From Myxococcales bacterium (lineage in GTDB: Bacteria; Myxococcota_A; Polyangia; Fen-1088), in contig PLNW01000074.1 of NCBI GenBank assembly GCA_003142855.1, forward strand, positions 1-64,000: 64,000 nt of DNA, written 5' to 3'. The notes beneath the pieces were generated by a model. The model searched no databases. It was not told the DNA's origin and saw only the letters and a program-made list of their open reading frames with translations. Shown one piece after another: positions 54,396 to 62,143 of the stretch (positions are counted from its first letter, which is position 1; the number at the start of each line of letters is the position of its first letter). A program made the position numbers and the translations under genes.

Positions 54396-55100
54396 TTACG
54401 GCCCCGGGCTTTCCTTGAGCTTGACGAACGCTTCGGCGCGGACGCGCGGGTCGGGATCCCGCAGGGACCGGACGAGCCGATCGTGCGCCAGGCGCGCGGC
54501 GCTTCGCCGTTCACTTTCGCATGTGCTGTCGACAGCAGGTGCTGTCGGACGCGGTCCGTTGGGCGCCTGCGCCGCGGGCAGATGCTCGCCGGCCGATTGG
54601 GTGCGCTGGGGGTCCGGCGACCTGCGCACCAGGCGTGCGGCGCGGATCACACGCGCAGCCAGGACGTCGTCGCGCTTGCACCAGAAGCGGTACACCCGCT
54701 CTGCGCGGGCAATGTTGATCTTCGCTTCGGTGACGAGATCGACTGCAGTGCGCGGCCGTCCCGATGCCGTCGGGTGCCGCAAGAACGCGATGAGATCGGC
54801 GTCGGTCCAGCGCCCCGGTGCACAACGAGGCGCAGCAGCCAGCTCGGCCCTCAGCGCCAGCACCTCGGCCTCGGGGTAGAAGGCCGTGCTCATGCGGCCG
54901 CGAACCGCGTGCAGTCGGCCGTCGCGTTCAAGCTGACGGATCTTGAATTCACTACGCAGGCCAAGCTGGATCACCGCTTCACGCCGGGTCAGGTGTCCCT
55001 CGCAGCCCGCGGGAGGCTTGACGGTCTTGCGTCCTGCCGAGATCGGGTAGCCCATCGACGCCGACGGTATACCCCTGGCGGAGGTCAGCAAGTTTTTCAC
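54396..55100 (-). CDS. MerR/excisionase-like HTH protein of unknown function
   Basis: A 234-residue protein. Residues about 36-85 look like a MerR or excisionase winged helix (LTRREAVIQLGLRSEFKIRQ, then RDGRLHAVRG and AFYPEAEVLAL). A middle Arg/Asp-rich helical region follows (WTDADLIAFLRH, AKINIARAERVYRFW) and the C-terminus is charged. The GTG at 55100 has GAGAAG 7 bases upstream inside the first repeat of the array; an ATG at 55055 is an alternative start. The frame and amino-acid use are Arg-rich and stand out from neighbours, so transfer is possible. Confidence 0.62.
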   Translation of the reverse strand: MKNLLTSARGIPSASMGYPISAGRKTVKPPAGCEGHLTRREAVIQLGLRSEFKIRQLERDGRLHAVRGRMSTAFYPEAEVLALRAELAAAPRCAPGRWTDADLIAFLRHPTASGRPRTAVDLVTEAKINIARAERVYRFWCKRDDVLAARVIRAARLVRRSPDPQRTQSAGEHLPAAQAPNGPRPTAPAVDSTCESERRSAARLAHDRLVRSLRDPDPRVRAEAFVKLKESPGP

Positions 55101-55203
55101 ATCGCGCTTCTCATCAGGCCGGTATCAGTCACCCATCGGACCTTCATCGGGCTTTCATCAGAGCCCCATCAGGGTTTCAATCAGACCTGGCATCAAGGTT
55201 ATT
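55101..55203. repeat. Nine-copy 11-12 bp direct-repeat array, iteron- or operator-like
   Basis: ATCRG-type repeats begin at 55101, 55113, 55124, 55135, 55146, 55157, 55168, 55180 and 55192, with spacings 12, 11, 11, 11, 11, 11, 12 and 12. The common part is ATC[A/G]G; the following six bases vary (pyrimidine-rich, often ending in C). The array abuts the GTG of the HTH gene, covering its ribosome site and probable promoter. It is not coding: the period is not a multiple of three. Confidence 0.8.
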
Positions 55204-55389
55204 TGACTGAAATCCCGTCGATATTCCTCACGGTCGTAACCCGCCATCACCCCTCCAGTGCCGATCATCAGCAACTGACCAGGCCGCGAGGGAGCGCAGC
55301 CTCTTGCTGCTGGTCGACGCAGTTCGTGAATGATCTTTGCCTTCGCACTCGGGCGCCGCTAGGCTTGTAGACACGTACGGGGATCGTCC
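55204..55389. other. Upstream region of the DUF1517 gene
   Basis: There are 186 bp between the repeat array and the plus-strand DUF1517 gene. No further repeats, no clear promoter, and no convincing frame. Confidence 0.5.
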
Positions 55390-56316
55390 ATGAAATCCAT
55401 ACGCTGCCTAGCCATTGTCTTGTTGTTGTCGGCTCTGTTGCCTGGCCTGGCCCTGGCTGGCCCCCGATCAGGTGCTAGCTTCAGCGGCCGCGGTGGCTTT
55501 CGCTCGGGCGCGGGCAGCCTCTCGCGCAGCTACGGTTCGGGGCGCAGCGGGTATGGAGGGGGCTCCAGCTTCTTCTTCTTGCCCAGCTTCGGCTGGGGCT
55601 TTGGCGGCTATGGCGGCGGCATGGGCCTAATGGGTAGCCTGGTGCTTCTGGGAATCGTCGGCCTGGGCACGGTCGCCGTCATGCGCGCTATTCGTCGAGC
55701 AACCCGTCGGGGCACGCCCAGCGCCTGGTCCGATGATGATGCTGACGAGGGCCTGGATTCCGCCTACGTGTACCAGGTCCAGGTCGGCCTCGGTCGTTCA
55801 GCCCGCCACATTCAGGGTCGGCTGGCTGACTTCGCCAGCCAGGGCGACACATCGAGTGAAGCGGGCCTGGCCGAGCTTCTTCGTCAGACGGCGCTCGAGC
55901 TGCTGCGGGAGAAGGATTCGATCCGCTACGGTTTTGCGGAAGCGAGCGGGCCCATGAGCCTGACCAACGGCGAGACCAAACTGAATGCCGCTGCCATGGC
56001 CGAACGCGCGCGCTTCGAGGTGGAGCGCATTCGGGTCGCCGACGGTTCCGTGCGCCGGGCGCAGACGGCCGCCACCGTGGGAGCCGAGGCGCTCGAGTAC
56101 TTGGTTGTGACCGTGATTGTGGCCACGCGGGCTCCCCTGGCACGGATCCAGGCGCCCCGAGACCGCGAAAGCCTGGAGGCTGTCCTGAGCGAGCTCGGCG
56201 CAATCTCGTCCAACACTCTTCTGGGCCTTGAGGTAGTGTGGACCCCTGCCGATCCTGAAGATTCCCTCACTGAGACGGACCTGATGACCACCTACCCAGA
56301 GCTAAGGAGTCTGTAG
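55390..56316 (+). CDS. DUF1517-family secreted/membrane protein
   Basis: A 308-residue protein with a signal peptide (cleavage near ALAGP, residue 24) and a Gly/Ser/Tyr-rich stretch (about 25-70: GRGGFRSGAGSLSR, GSGRSGYGGG). One membrane segment (MGSLVLLGIVGLGTVAVM, about 80-97) follows, and a cytoplasmic alpha/beta domain of about 190 residues resembles DUF1517/TIM44-like proteins (VYQVQVGLGRSARHIQGRL, LEYLVVTVIVATRAPL). Function unknown. The DUF350 gene follows 3 bp later. Confidence 0.8.
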   Translation: MKSIRCLAIVLLLSALLPGLALAGPRSGASFSGRGGFRSGAGSLSRSYGSGRSGYGGGSSFFFLPSFGWGFGGYGGGMGLMGSLVLLGIVGLGTVAVMRAIRRATRRGTPSAWSDDDADEGLDSAYVYQVQVGLGRSARHIQGRLADFASQGDTSSEAGLAELLRQTALELLREKDSIRYGFAEASGPMSLTNGETKLNAAAMAERARFEVERIRVADGSVRRAQTAATVGAEALEYLVVTVIVATRAPLARIQAPRDRESLEAVLSELGAISSNTLLGLEVVWTPADPEDSLTETDLMTTYPELRSL

Positions 56317-56319
56317 AGC

Positions 56320-56553
56320 ATGCCACCCATGGTGCCCATCCCCCTTTGGCGACTGGTTCTTGACGCGTCGGTTCTCGGTCTGGCGGGGATCGCGATGCTC
56401 ATCATCGGCTACTACATCTGGGAGTTGGTGACTCCCTACAACTTGCGCCGCGAGCTGCAAGAAAACAAGAACGTGGCTGTTGCCGTCGTGGTGGCGGCCT
56501 TCATCGTGGGCATGGCCATCGTGATCGGGGCTGCGTTGATTCTGATAAAGTAA
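56320..56553 (+). CDS. Small DUF350-like membrane protein
   Basis: A 77-residue inner-membrane protein with two spans (VLGLAGIAMLIIGYYIWELV and VAVVVAAFIVGMAIVIGAAL) joined by the conserved loop TPYNLRRELQENKNVA, as in one half of DUF350 proteins. Tight coupling to the DUF1517 gene (3 bp) repeats an association of small membrane proteins; function unknown. Confidence 0.78.
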   Translation: MPPMVPIPLWRLVLDASVLGLAGIAMLIIGYYIWELVTPYNLRRELQENKNVAVAVVVAAFIVGMAIVIGAALILIK

Positions 56554-56642
56554 CTGGACACCGGCGATTCCCATCTCAGAGCGCGCTTGATCCCACTTGA
56601 GGCTGCGGCTAGAGTCGTTTCTGGCGAGGCACCCGTACTCCC

Positions 56643-58400
56643 ATGCAGAAACTCCTCATCGAGGACGACGAAGGCAAGACTGTTGTTGTCCCGCTGATCC
56701 GCGACGAGATCACGATCGGCCGACAGGAAGGCAACACCATCCGCCTGAGCGAGCAGAACGTCTCGCGGCGCCACGCGCGGCTGGTGCGCCGACAGGGCGC
56801 CCTGCTGCTGGAAGATCTCTCCAGCTACAACGGAACCAAGCTCAACGGTGCTGTTTTGTCGGCGTCCGCGCCGCTCAAGGATGGTGATGTCATCCTCATC
56901 GGCGACTACCGGATGGCCATCAAAGAGGAGCGTCCCAGCGCGGCCCTGGCTGTCGCCGCGCATGCGCCCGTGGCCTCTGCCGCCGCCTCGTCCCCGGCCC
57001 AGGCGGGGGCTGCTGCGCCTCCCGCGGCCGAGGTGCAGGATGCCATCGAAGCGCAGCCCACGATTCCGCTGCACAGCTTGGTCGACGAAGGCTCGGCACT
57101 CGACTCTGCCTCTCGGCCGCCGCGTCTGGTTATCGTGGGCCGATTCATGGCGGGGCGCGAGTTCATGCTCGACCGCCCGTCGCTGGTCATCGGACGCACG
57201 TCGGAGAACGACATCGTCATCGAGCACAAGTCCATATCCCGCCACCACGCCCGCATCGTCCGCGAAGGCAATCAGTACTACGCCGTGGACCTGGAGAGCG
57301 CCAACGGCGTTCGCGTGAACGGCGTGGACCACGATCGCGTGCTGCTCAGCCCGGGCGACCAAATCGAGCTTGGGCAGGTGCAACTGCGCTTCGTCACCGA
57401 AGAAGGCGGGGGCGAGCTTGAACCCGGACTTGGTCGTCTGGGCAAGGGCAAGATCTTCGGGATCGTGGGCGGCGGCGTGGTGGTCGTGGCATTGGTCGTG
57501 GCCTTCGTGCTTTCAGGTGGCCGGTCACGGCCGCGGCCTGCTCCGCCTGCGCCGCCGATTGTCGCCCAGCCCTTGCCGCCGCCTCCGCCGCCTCCGCCGC
57601 CTCCGCCGCAGGAGACCTTGGCGGATCTGCTGGCCGCCGCGAAGGCGGCGCAGGCAAGCGAGAAGTGGGACGAGGCTCTGGCCGCAGCCAACAAAGCCGT
57701 CGCCGCCGCGCCCGATTCGAGCGAGGCGGCCGAATTGCGCAAGCTCGCCGAGGACGAGAAGGGCAATGCCGAGCGCTTTGCCGCCTTGAAAGAGGCGGCA
57801 GAGAAGTCGAACTTCGAGGCCGTTCTGCGCGGAGCGGGCGAGATCCCGGAAACCAGCGTGTACAAGGAACGCGCATCGGTTCTTGAGAAGTCCGCGCGTG
57901 CCGAGTACGTCAAACTGCACGTGGACGCGGCGTCGAGCAAGGCAAGCGTCGGCGCGTGCGACGAAGCCAAGAGCGAGGCCGAGTTGGTGTTGGCGGTGGA
58001 CCGCAACAACAAGACGGCGCACTGGATTGTCGGTCGCTGCGCGGTGCTGGCGAAGAAGGCGAGCCCGAAGCCCGAGGTGAAGAAGCCGGCTCAGACCCCG
58101 AAGCCCGTGGCCGCCGCCCAGTCCAAGCCCGGCGGACAGGTAGAGTCCAGCGTGGATCCCGACAAGCTGATCCAGCAGGCTCGTGAGGCGTGGTTGCGCG
58201 GGCAGTACATATTGGCCATAGACTCGGCGCGCAGGGCGTTGCGAGCCAAGCCGGATCTCACCAGCGCCTACCAGATCATCGCGATCTGCTCATGCTCGCT
58301 GCACGACTCAGACGCAGCCCTGCGCGCCTACGAGAAGCTAGACGAACGCAATAGGCAATTGGTGCGGTCGGCCTGCCAGAAGAACGGAATTTCCTTCTAG
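56643..58400 (+). CDS. Membrane protein with two FHA domains and TPR-like tail
   Basis: A 585-residue signalling adaptor. The two FHA phosphothreonine-binding domains are cytoplasmic: the first (about 15-75) has IGRQEGNTIRLSEQNVSRRH and SSYNGTKLNG; the second (about 175-245) has IGRTSENDIVIEHKSISRHH and SANGVRVNG, both with the Gly-Arg, Ser-x2-His and Asn residues intact. One membrane span lies near 279-300 (GGGVVVVALVVAFVLSGG). A run of about ten prolines is followed by TPR-like helices in the periplasm. It probably reads Ser/Thr kinase activity. Confidence 0.87.
   Translation: MQKLLIEDDEGKTVVVPLIRDEITIGRQEGNTIRLSEQNVSRRHARLVRRQGALLLEDLSSYNGTKLNGAVLSASAPLKDGDVILIGDYRMAIKEERPSAALAVAAHAPVASAAASSPAQAGAAAPPAAEVQDAIEAQPTIPLHSLVDEGSALDSASRPPRLVIVGRFMAGREFMLDRPSLVIGRTSENDIVIEHKSISRHHARIVREGNQYYAVDLESANGVRVNGVDHDRVLLSPGDQIELGQVQLRFVTEEGGGELEPGLGRLGKGKIFGIVGGGVVVVALVVAFVLSGGRSRPRPAPPAPPIVAQPLPPPPPPPPPPPQETLADLLAAAKAAQASEKWDEALAAANKAVAAAPDSSEAAELRKLAEDEKGNAERFAALKEAAEKSNFEAVLRGAGEIPETSVYKERASVLEKSARAEYVKLHVDAASSKASVGACDEAKSEAELVLAVDRNNKTAHWIVGRCAVLAKKASPKPEVKKPAQTPKPVAAAQSKPGGQVESSVDPDKLIQQAREAWLRGQYILAIDSARRALRAKPDLTSAYQIIAICSCSLHDSDAALRAYEKLDERNRQLVRSACQKNGISF
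57576..57613 (+). repeat. CCG/CCT microsatellite encoding poly-proline
   Basis: About six tandem CCGCCT-type units inside the FHA gene encode a proline run. The unit is a multiple of three, so slippage would change proline number without a frameshift. Confidence 0.7.
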
Positions 58401-58524
58401 TCGCGTGGGGAGCCGAAGGGCAGAGCGTAGCAGCCACGCGGCTGGTGTGGGTGAGATTCTTGGCCACCATGAATGAGCTAGCACGCGGCTGCCGCACTTT
58501 GTGCTACACTTCCGCCCCTCACTC

Positions 58525-58935
58525 ATGACGTCGGATTCGGGGCCGCACATCAGGCTGGTGGCAGCTGTTATCGAGCGTGAAGGCCGCTATCTGATTACCC
58601 AACGGCGGCCAACGGCGGTGCTGCCCGGCCTGTGGGAATTCCCGGGCGGCAAGGTGGAGCCCGGCGAGACAGACGAGTCCGCTCTCAAGCGCGAGCTGCA
58701 CGAGCGTGTTGGTGTGGAGGTCGAGGTCAAGTTGCGCATGGCGCAGCGGACCCACCAGTACGAGGGATACTCGGTGGACCTGACACTTTACCAGGCATGC
58801 ATCCTTCCAGGGCAAGAGCCGCGGCCCCTGCGGGTGGCCGACTTCCGCTGGGCAGCATCAGGGGAATTTGAGAAGTACCCATTCCCGGCAGCCGATCAGG
58901 CAACCACGGATATCTTGCTAGGCTTCAAGCGCTAG
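58525..58935 (+). CDS. Nudix hydrolase (MutT-like) with altered Nudix box
   Basis: A 136-residue protein of the 8-oxo-dGTP diphosphatase-like branch. It begins IRLVAAVIEREGRYLITQR, and the Nudix box reads G-x5-E-x7-RELHERVGV, starting at GGKVEPGETDES. The last metal-binding Glu of the consensus (REUxEExGU) is Arg here (codon CGT at 58705). The ATG at 58525 is preferred; a GTG at 58501 adds eight residues. Its TAG stop is the end of hairpin element copy B. Confidence 0.87.
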   Translation: MTSDSGPHIRLVAAVIEREGRYLITQRRPTAVLPGLWEFPGGKVEPGETDESALKRELHERVGVEVEVKLRMAQRTHQYEGYSVDLTLYQACILPGQEPRPLRVADFRWAASGEFEKYPFPAADQATTDILLGFKR

Positions 58936-59094
58936 AGCACCGAACGGTTTGCCTCCCGTCGTGAAATCGCGGATTTGCGTCGCGTCCCTTCGTTGCTCCT
59001 CGGTCAAATACGTCGAGTATTCTCCCTCGTCGCGCCTCGGGCCGCTCGCAACTGCGCAATTTCACTCGGTCCGGCAAACCCTTCGGTGCTCTAG
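58932..59094. repeat. MITE-like hairpin element, copy B
   Basis: The ends form an inverted repeat with 21 of 22 matching bases beginning CTAGAGC. The sequence stays largely self-complementary to a central AATAC/GTATT palindrome at 59007-59021. The core at 58991-59036 matches copy A (2029-2074) at 41/46 on the opposite strand, while the arms differ from copy A in sequence. It lies between convergent genes and supplies the TAG stop of the Nudix gene. Confidence 0.8.
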
Positions 59095-59100
59095 TCGCGT

Positions 59101-59616
59101 CTACGGCTCGACCGGGGCGCAGAACTTCGCCGTGGTTATGGAGTTGGGGTCGGGCGTGAGCGCAAGGCTGCCGTCGGTCGCAGAGGTGCGGCAGACATAG
59201 CCTCCCCGGCAGTCGCTGTTGCTGCCGCACTTGAGGGCGCAGTAGCGACGCTCTGACACGCTCGGCACGCAGCAGGATTGTTGTGTAGGCTGAGACGAGC
59301 TGGGCCCGCAGACCACGCAGAGCTCATCGGGCTGACATTCGCCGATGGTGCCCGGGGCCGCGTTGGGGTCGGGACAAGGCGTGGCGGTGGGGTACATCTG
59401 GTCGAAGAAGCGAACGCAGACGGATTCCGAAGGGCAGGAGCTATCGTCGCACCCGTCCAATGTGCAGTAGCCACCAGGCTGGGACAGATCGCAGATGCGG
59501 CTACCGTCTTGGGCGCAGTCAATGTTGGTCGAGCAACGATCGCCGACGTTGTGGCCGCAGGCAGGGGCCAGCAGCCCCAGGATCAGAATGGTCAGGAAGG
59601 AGACGGAACGATTCAC
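59101..59616 (-). CDS. Small Cys-rich lipoprotein
   Basis: A 171-residue secreted lipoprotein. The signal peptide (FLTILILGLLAPAC) ends in a lipobox with Cys at about 20. The mature part has about 20 cysteines in a pattern seen in myxobacterial outer-membrane lipoproteins (GDRCSTNIDCAQDGSRIC, CDDSSCPSESVCV, ALKCGSNSDCRGGYVC), probably all in disulfides. The start is GTG at 59616; the frame open to 59823 belongs to the ZIP gene's region. Stop is 7 bp from element copy B. Confidence 0.8.
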   Translation of the reverse strand: MNRSVSFLTILILGLLAPACGHNVGDRCSTNIDCAQDGSRICDLSQPGGYCTLDGCDDSSCPSESVCVRFFDQMYPTATPCPDPNAAPGTIGECQPDELCVVCGPSSSQPTQQSCCVPSVSERRYCALKCGSNSDCRGGYVCRTSATDGSLALTPDPNSITTAKFCAPVEP

Positions 59617-59648
59617 GGCGCAAGTATGGTCCACGGATTGTCCATCAA

Positions 59649-60449
59649 TCAACGCAAGACTGCCCCAATCAACATGGTAAGCAGGAATCCTAGGACCAGC
59701 CCAGTGGAGGCGGCGCCCTCGTGGCCATGGCTGTGCGATTCCGGGATGATCTCGTTGGACGTCACGTAGATGAGGATTCCGGCGGCCAGGGCCAGGATAA
59801 AGGGAAGGGTGATGACCGTCCATGACGACAGGCCAAGGCCGACGAGCGCGCCCAACGGGACGGCGAGACCACTGGCGGCGACTACCAGCAGGCCGCGCGC
59901 GGGCGACACACCCGAGAGGCGCAGGGGCGCGCCCATCACCACACCCTCGCAGATGTTCTGGATGCCAACCGCAGCCACCAGCAGCCAGCCCAGGCGGCTT
60001 CCATGTCCGGACGCGAACCCGGCGCCGATGGCCAGACCCTCAGGGATACGGTGAATGGAGAGGGCGCCCACGATGGTATAGCTCTGGCGAATCTCCACGT
60101 GCTGGTCATTGGCTTCTTCGTCGCGATGCCCCGGGGCGATGTGGTCTCGGTGGCCATGGGCGTGACTGTGCGGGATCAACCGATCCATCACGCTGGCCAC
60201 GGCCACTCCCGCCAAGAATCCCACGGTCACCAGGATCAGGCGGCCCAGGTCCAGGCCGGTGGCACCGCGCACGCCATCCAGCGCCTCGTGCAGCAGTCCC
60301 AAGGTGGCGGCGGCCAGCATGAGCCCGGCGCCCAGGCCCAGGATGCCGTCGTAGGCCCGTCGCGGGAGTCGCCGAATGAAGAAGAAGGGAAAGGCGCCGA
60401 CACCGGTCACAAGGCCGGTCAGGGCGGCGGCAGTGAGTGCCTGCAACAT
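59649..60449 (-). CDS. ZIP-family metal transporter
   Basis: A 266-residue inner-membrane divalent-metal (probably zinc) transporter with eight spans. The metal-site helices read SIHRIPEGLAIGAGF (TM4) and GIQNICEGVVMG (TM5). The variable cytoplasmic loop is His-rich (HSHAHGHRDHIAPGHRDE), and a second HSHGHEG lies near the C-terminus. ATG at 60449, divergent from folK by 46 bp. The Cys-rich lipoprotein follows 32 bp downstream on the same strand. Confidence 0.92.
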   Translation of the reverse strand: MLQALTAAALTGLVTGVGAFPFFFIRRLPRRAYDGILGLGAGLMLAAATLGLLHEALDGVRGATGLDLGRLILVTVGFLAGVAVASVMDRLIPHSHAHGHRDHIAPGHRDEEANDQHVEIRQSYTIVGALSIHRIPEGLAIGAGFASGHGSRLGWLLVAAVGIQNICEGVVMGAPLRLSGVSPARGLLVVAASGLAVPLGALVGLGLSSWTVITLPFILALAAGILIYVTSNEIIPESHSHGHEGAASTGLVLGFLLTMLIGAVLR

Positions 60450-60495
60450 TGAATGCCGTTCTTACCACGAGGGGCGGTCGGGGTATGCTGGGACC

Positions 60496-60984
60496 GTGGT
60501 CACCGCCTATCTCGCACTAGGATCCAACTTGGGTGACCGGCGCGCCTTCTTGTACGCTGCGGCGGCAGCCATCGGTCAAGTGGCGGGCGTCCGCCTTGTG
60601 GCCGAAAGCAGCATCTATGAAACGGTTCCCGAAGGAAACGCCCCCGAGCCTCTCTACTTGAACGCGGTGGTGCAGGTGAAAACTTCGCTCACGGCGCGCC
60701 AGTTGCTTGATTCGTGTCTGGGCATCGAGCGCAAGCTGGGCCGGGTTCGGCCGGCCGATGGGGCCAAGCGTTCCCGGGTCATCGACATCGACGTGCTGCT
60801 TTTCGGGGAACAGACCATCGACGAGCCGGGGCTGCAGGTGCCCCATCCCGCTTTGCTCACGCGTCCCTTCGTGCGCATCCCATTGGCCGATGTCGCAACC
60901 CCGGGGCTAAGCCATCCCCAGGCGGGAGAGCGCTTGGACACCAGCACCCCCGACCCCGGCGTGCGGCGCGTGTCTGCCCCGTAG
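60496..60984 (+). CDS. folK: 2-amino-4-hydroxy-6-hydroxymethyldihydropteridine pyrophosphokinase
   Basis: Folate-pathway kinase. The 162-residue protein starts TAYLALGSNLGDRRAFL, the ATP-binding block, with SSIYETVPEG, YLNAVVQVKT and the metal-binding DIDVLLFG (Asp pair). The usual W-x-PR before that motif is KRSRVIDID, a mild variation. The GTG start at 60496 is chosen by homology to the family N-terminus; the frame is open to 60376 across the divergent ZIP promoter. Confidence 0.94.
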   Translation: MVTAYLALGSNLGDRRAFLYAAAAAIGQVAGVRLVAESSIYETVPEGNAPEPLYLNAVVQVKTSLTARQLLDSCLGIERKLGRVRPADGAKRSRVIDIDVLLFGEQTIDEPGLQVPHPALLTRPFVRIPLADVATPGLSHPQAGERLDTSTPDPGVRRVSAP

Positions 60985-60985
60985 C

Positions 60986-61270
60986 CTACGCGAAGGCGCG
61001 GCTTATCTTGTGAACCAGCCGGAACACGCCCCACGCCCTGAGCGCCCAGCGCAAGGCGCGGCGAGGCTGCACGACCGCGAAGGCGAGCGCCCCGATCACC
61101 AGGAGGCCCTTTCTGGCCGCGCAGAACTTGATCACCTCCAGCCCCCGGTCCACCAGCCACAAAAGGTTGCTCTGGCTGTTGAGCACAGCCTTGACCTCCG
61201 CGCGCTCTGCGCGGGCTCGCTCCAGGAGCTCCCCGCGGTGGCGCTGGATCTCGGTCAGCGACAGGTTCAT
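60986..61270 (-). CDS. Small YqjK-like membrane-associated protein
   Basis: A 94-residue protein with a charged N-terminal helix (LTEIQRHRGELLERARAERAEV... in short, HRGELLERARAERAEV) and one hydrophobic stretch (KGLLVIGALAFAVVQ). It follows the DUF1469 gene with a 4-bp overlap, as yqjK follows yqjE in enterobacteria. Its stop lies 2 bp from the folK stop, a tight convergent end with no terminator hairpin seen. Confidence 0.65.
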   Translation of the reverse strand: MNLSLTEIQRHRGELLERARAERAEVKAVLNSQSNLLWLVDRGLEVIKFCAARKGLLVIGALAFAVVQPRRALRWALRAWGVFRLVHKISRAFA

Positions 61271-61665
61271 GAGTCCTGCTCCAGGCTCTGCCGATCCTTG
61301 GCGAGAACCTCCACGGTTTCGCCCAACGGGCGCTTCTGGCCGCGCGCGATGATGGCGAGCACGACGGCGTTGACCACGCCGAGGCCCAGGAAGAGTCCAC
61401 TAAGCAGGCCCAGCACGGCCAGGCGATCGGAATCCCAGTAGAGCACCACCAGAAAGACCGAGAGCAGGACGGTGCCCAGGCCAAGGCAGAACAAGGCCGC
61501 CCCGCCGACCAGGAGCAGCCGGCCCAGGCGGACCCGTTCCTCTTGCAGTTCGGTCGCCAAGATGCCCACCCGGGTTTCCGCTGCAGAAACCAGCACGGCG
61601 AGCAAATGGTTTGCCGACCCGAGAAGCCCACGGTGCGAAGCCGCGGGCAGGGGTTGGTCTGCCAT
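61267..61665 (-). CDS. YqjE-like (DUF1469 / phage-holin-fold) membrane protein
   Basis: A 132-residue inner-membrane protein with two adjacent hydrophobic spans (LLLVGGAALFCLGLGTVLLS, LAVLGLLSGLFLGLGVVNAV) and the preceding amphipathic helix AETRVGILATELQEERVRLG typical of DUF1469. It sits between DUF883 and YqjK-like genes, 8 bp after the former; ATG at 61665. Confidence 0.83.
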   Translation of the reverse strand: MADQPLPAASHRGLLGSANHLLAVLVSAAETRVGILATELQEERVRLGRLLLVGGAALFCLGLGTVLLSVFLVVLYWDSDRLAVLGLLSGLFLGLGVVNAVVLAIIARGQKRPLGETVEVLAKDRQSLEQDS

Positions 61666-61673
61666 TGCGAGCT

Positions 61674-61985
61674 CTAGCGGCGGCTGATCAACAGTCCGAA
61701 CAGGACGCCGGCCCCTGCGGCGATTCCCACGGCCTTCCACGGGTTTTCGTGGACGTACACGTCGGTCGCGCGTGCGGCAGCCTTGGTCTGCTCCATGGCC
61801 TTGCCCTCAAGATCGGCCAGCTTGGCCTTGGCCTGCTCAAGCCCCCGCTGCATCTTGTCCCGTACCGCCGCGACCTTATCGCCGGCCTGTCCAGCCGTGA
61901 TTCTGAGCAGCTCCTCGGCGTCAGCCACCACCACCTTCAGATCAGCCACGAGCTTGTCCCTGGTTACGATGTCCGTGCCATTCAT
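61674..61985 (-). CDS. YqjD/ElaB-like (DUF883) protein
   Basis: A 103-residue, mostly coiled-coil protein with a C-terminal membrane anchor (AVGIAAGAGVLFGLLISRR). It has the DUF883 pattern: a helical body (LVADLKVVVADAEELLRITA) and ATDVYVHENPWKAVG before the anchor. In E. coli the family binds stationary-phase ribosomes at the membrane. AGGAGG lies about 8 bases before the ATG, a strong ribosome site. First gene of the three-gene set. Confidence 0.9.
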   Translation of the reverse strand: MNGTDIVTRDKLVADLKVVVADAEELLRITAGQAGDKVAAVRDKMQRGLEQAKAKLADLEGKAMEQTKAAARATDVYVHENPWKAVGIAAGAGVLFGLLISRR

Positions 61986-62143
61986 GGTGAGAACCTCCTA
62001 GACAATTGTACCAACCATCCGATCTTGTGCACTGTGGGACTTCTCCCCGATCGTCCCTGAAGACGAACCCAGCTCTCAAGTTACCGCGCTTGCGGGTCCG
62101 GGGCAACGACGCCGGCGTTTTCATGCAACGTCTGCGCCCGGGT

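Noticed and set aside
55101-55203. CTGATGA on the minus strand, like a hammerhead ribozyme core, and a CRISPR-like periodicity
   Set aside because: The CTGATG strings come from the 11-bp repeat itself; no flanking stems or GAAA core follow. Repeats are far too short and unspaced by spacers for CRISPR.
54381-55370. A 329-codon plus-strand frame opposite the HTH gene
   Set aside because: It runs antisense to the HTH gene and through the noncoding array, with no family resemblance or ribosome site. The minus-strand frame has the HTH pattern.
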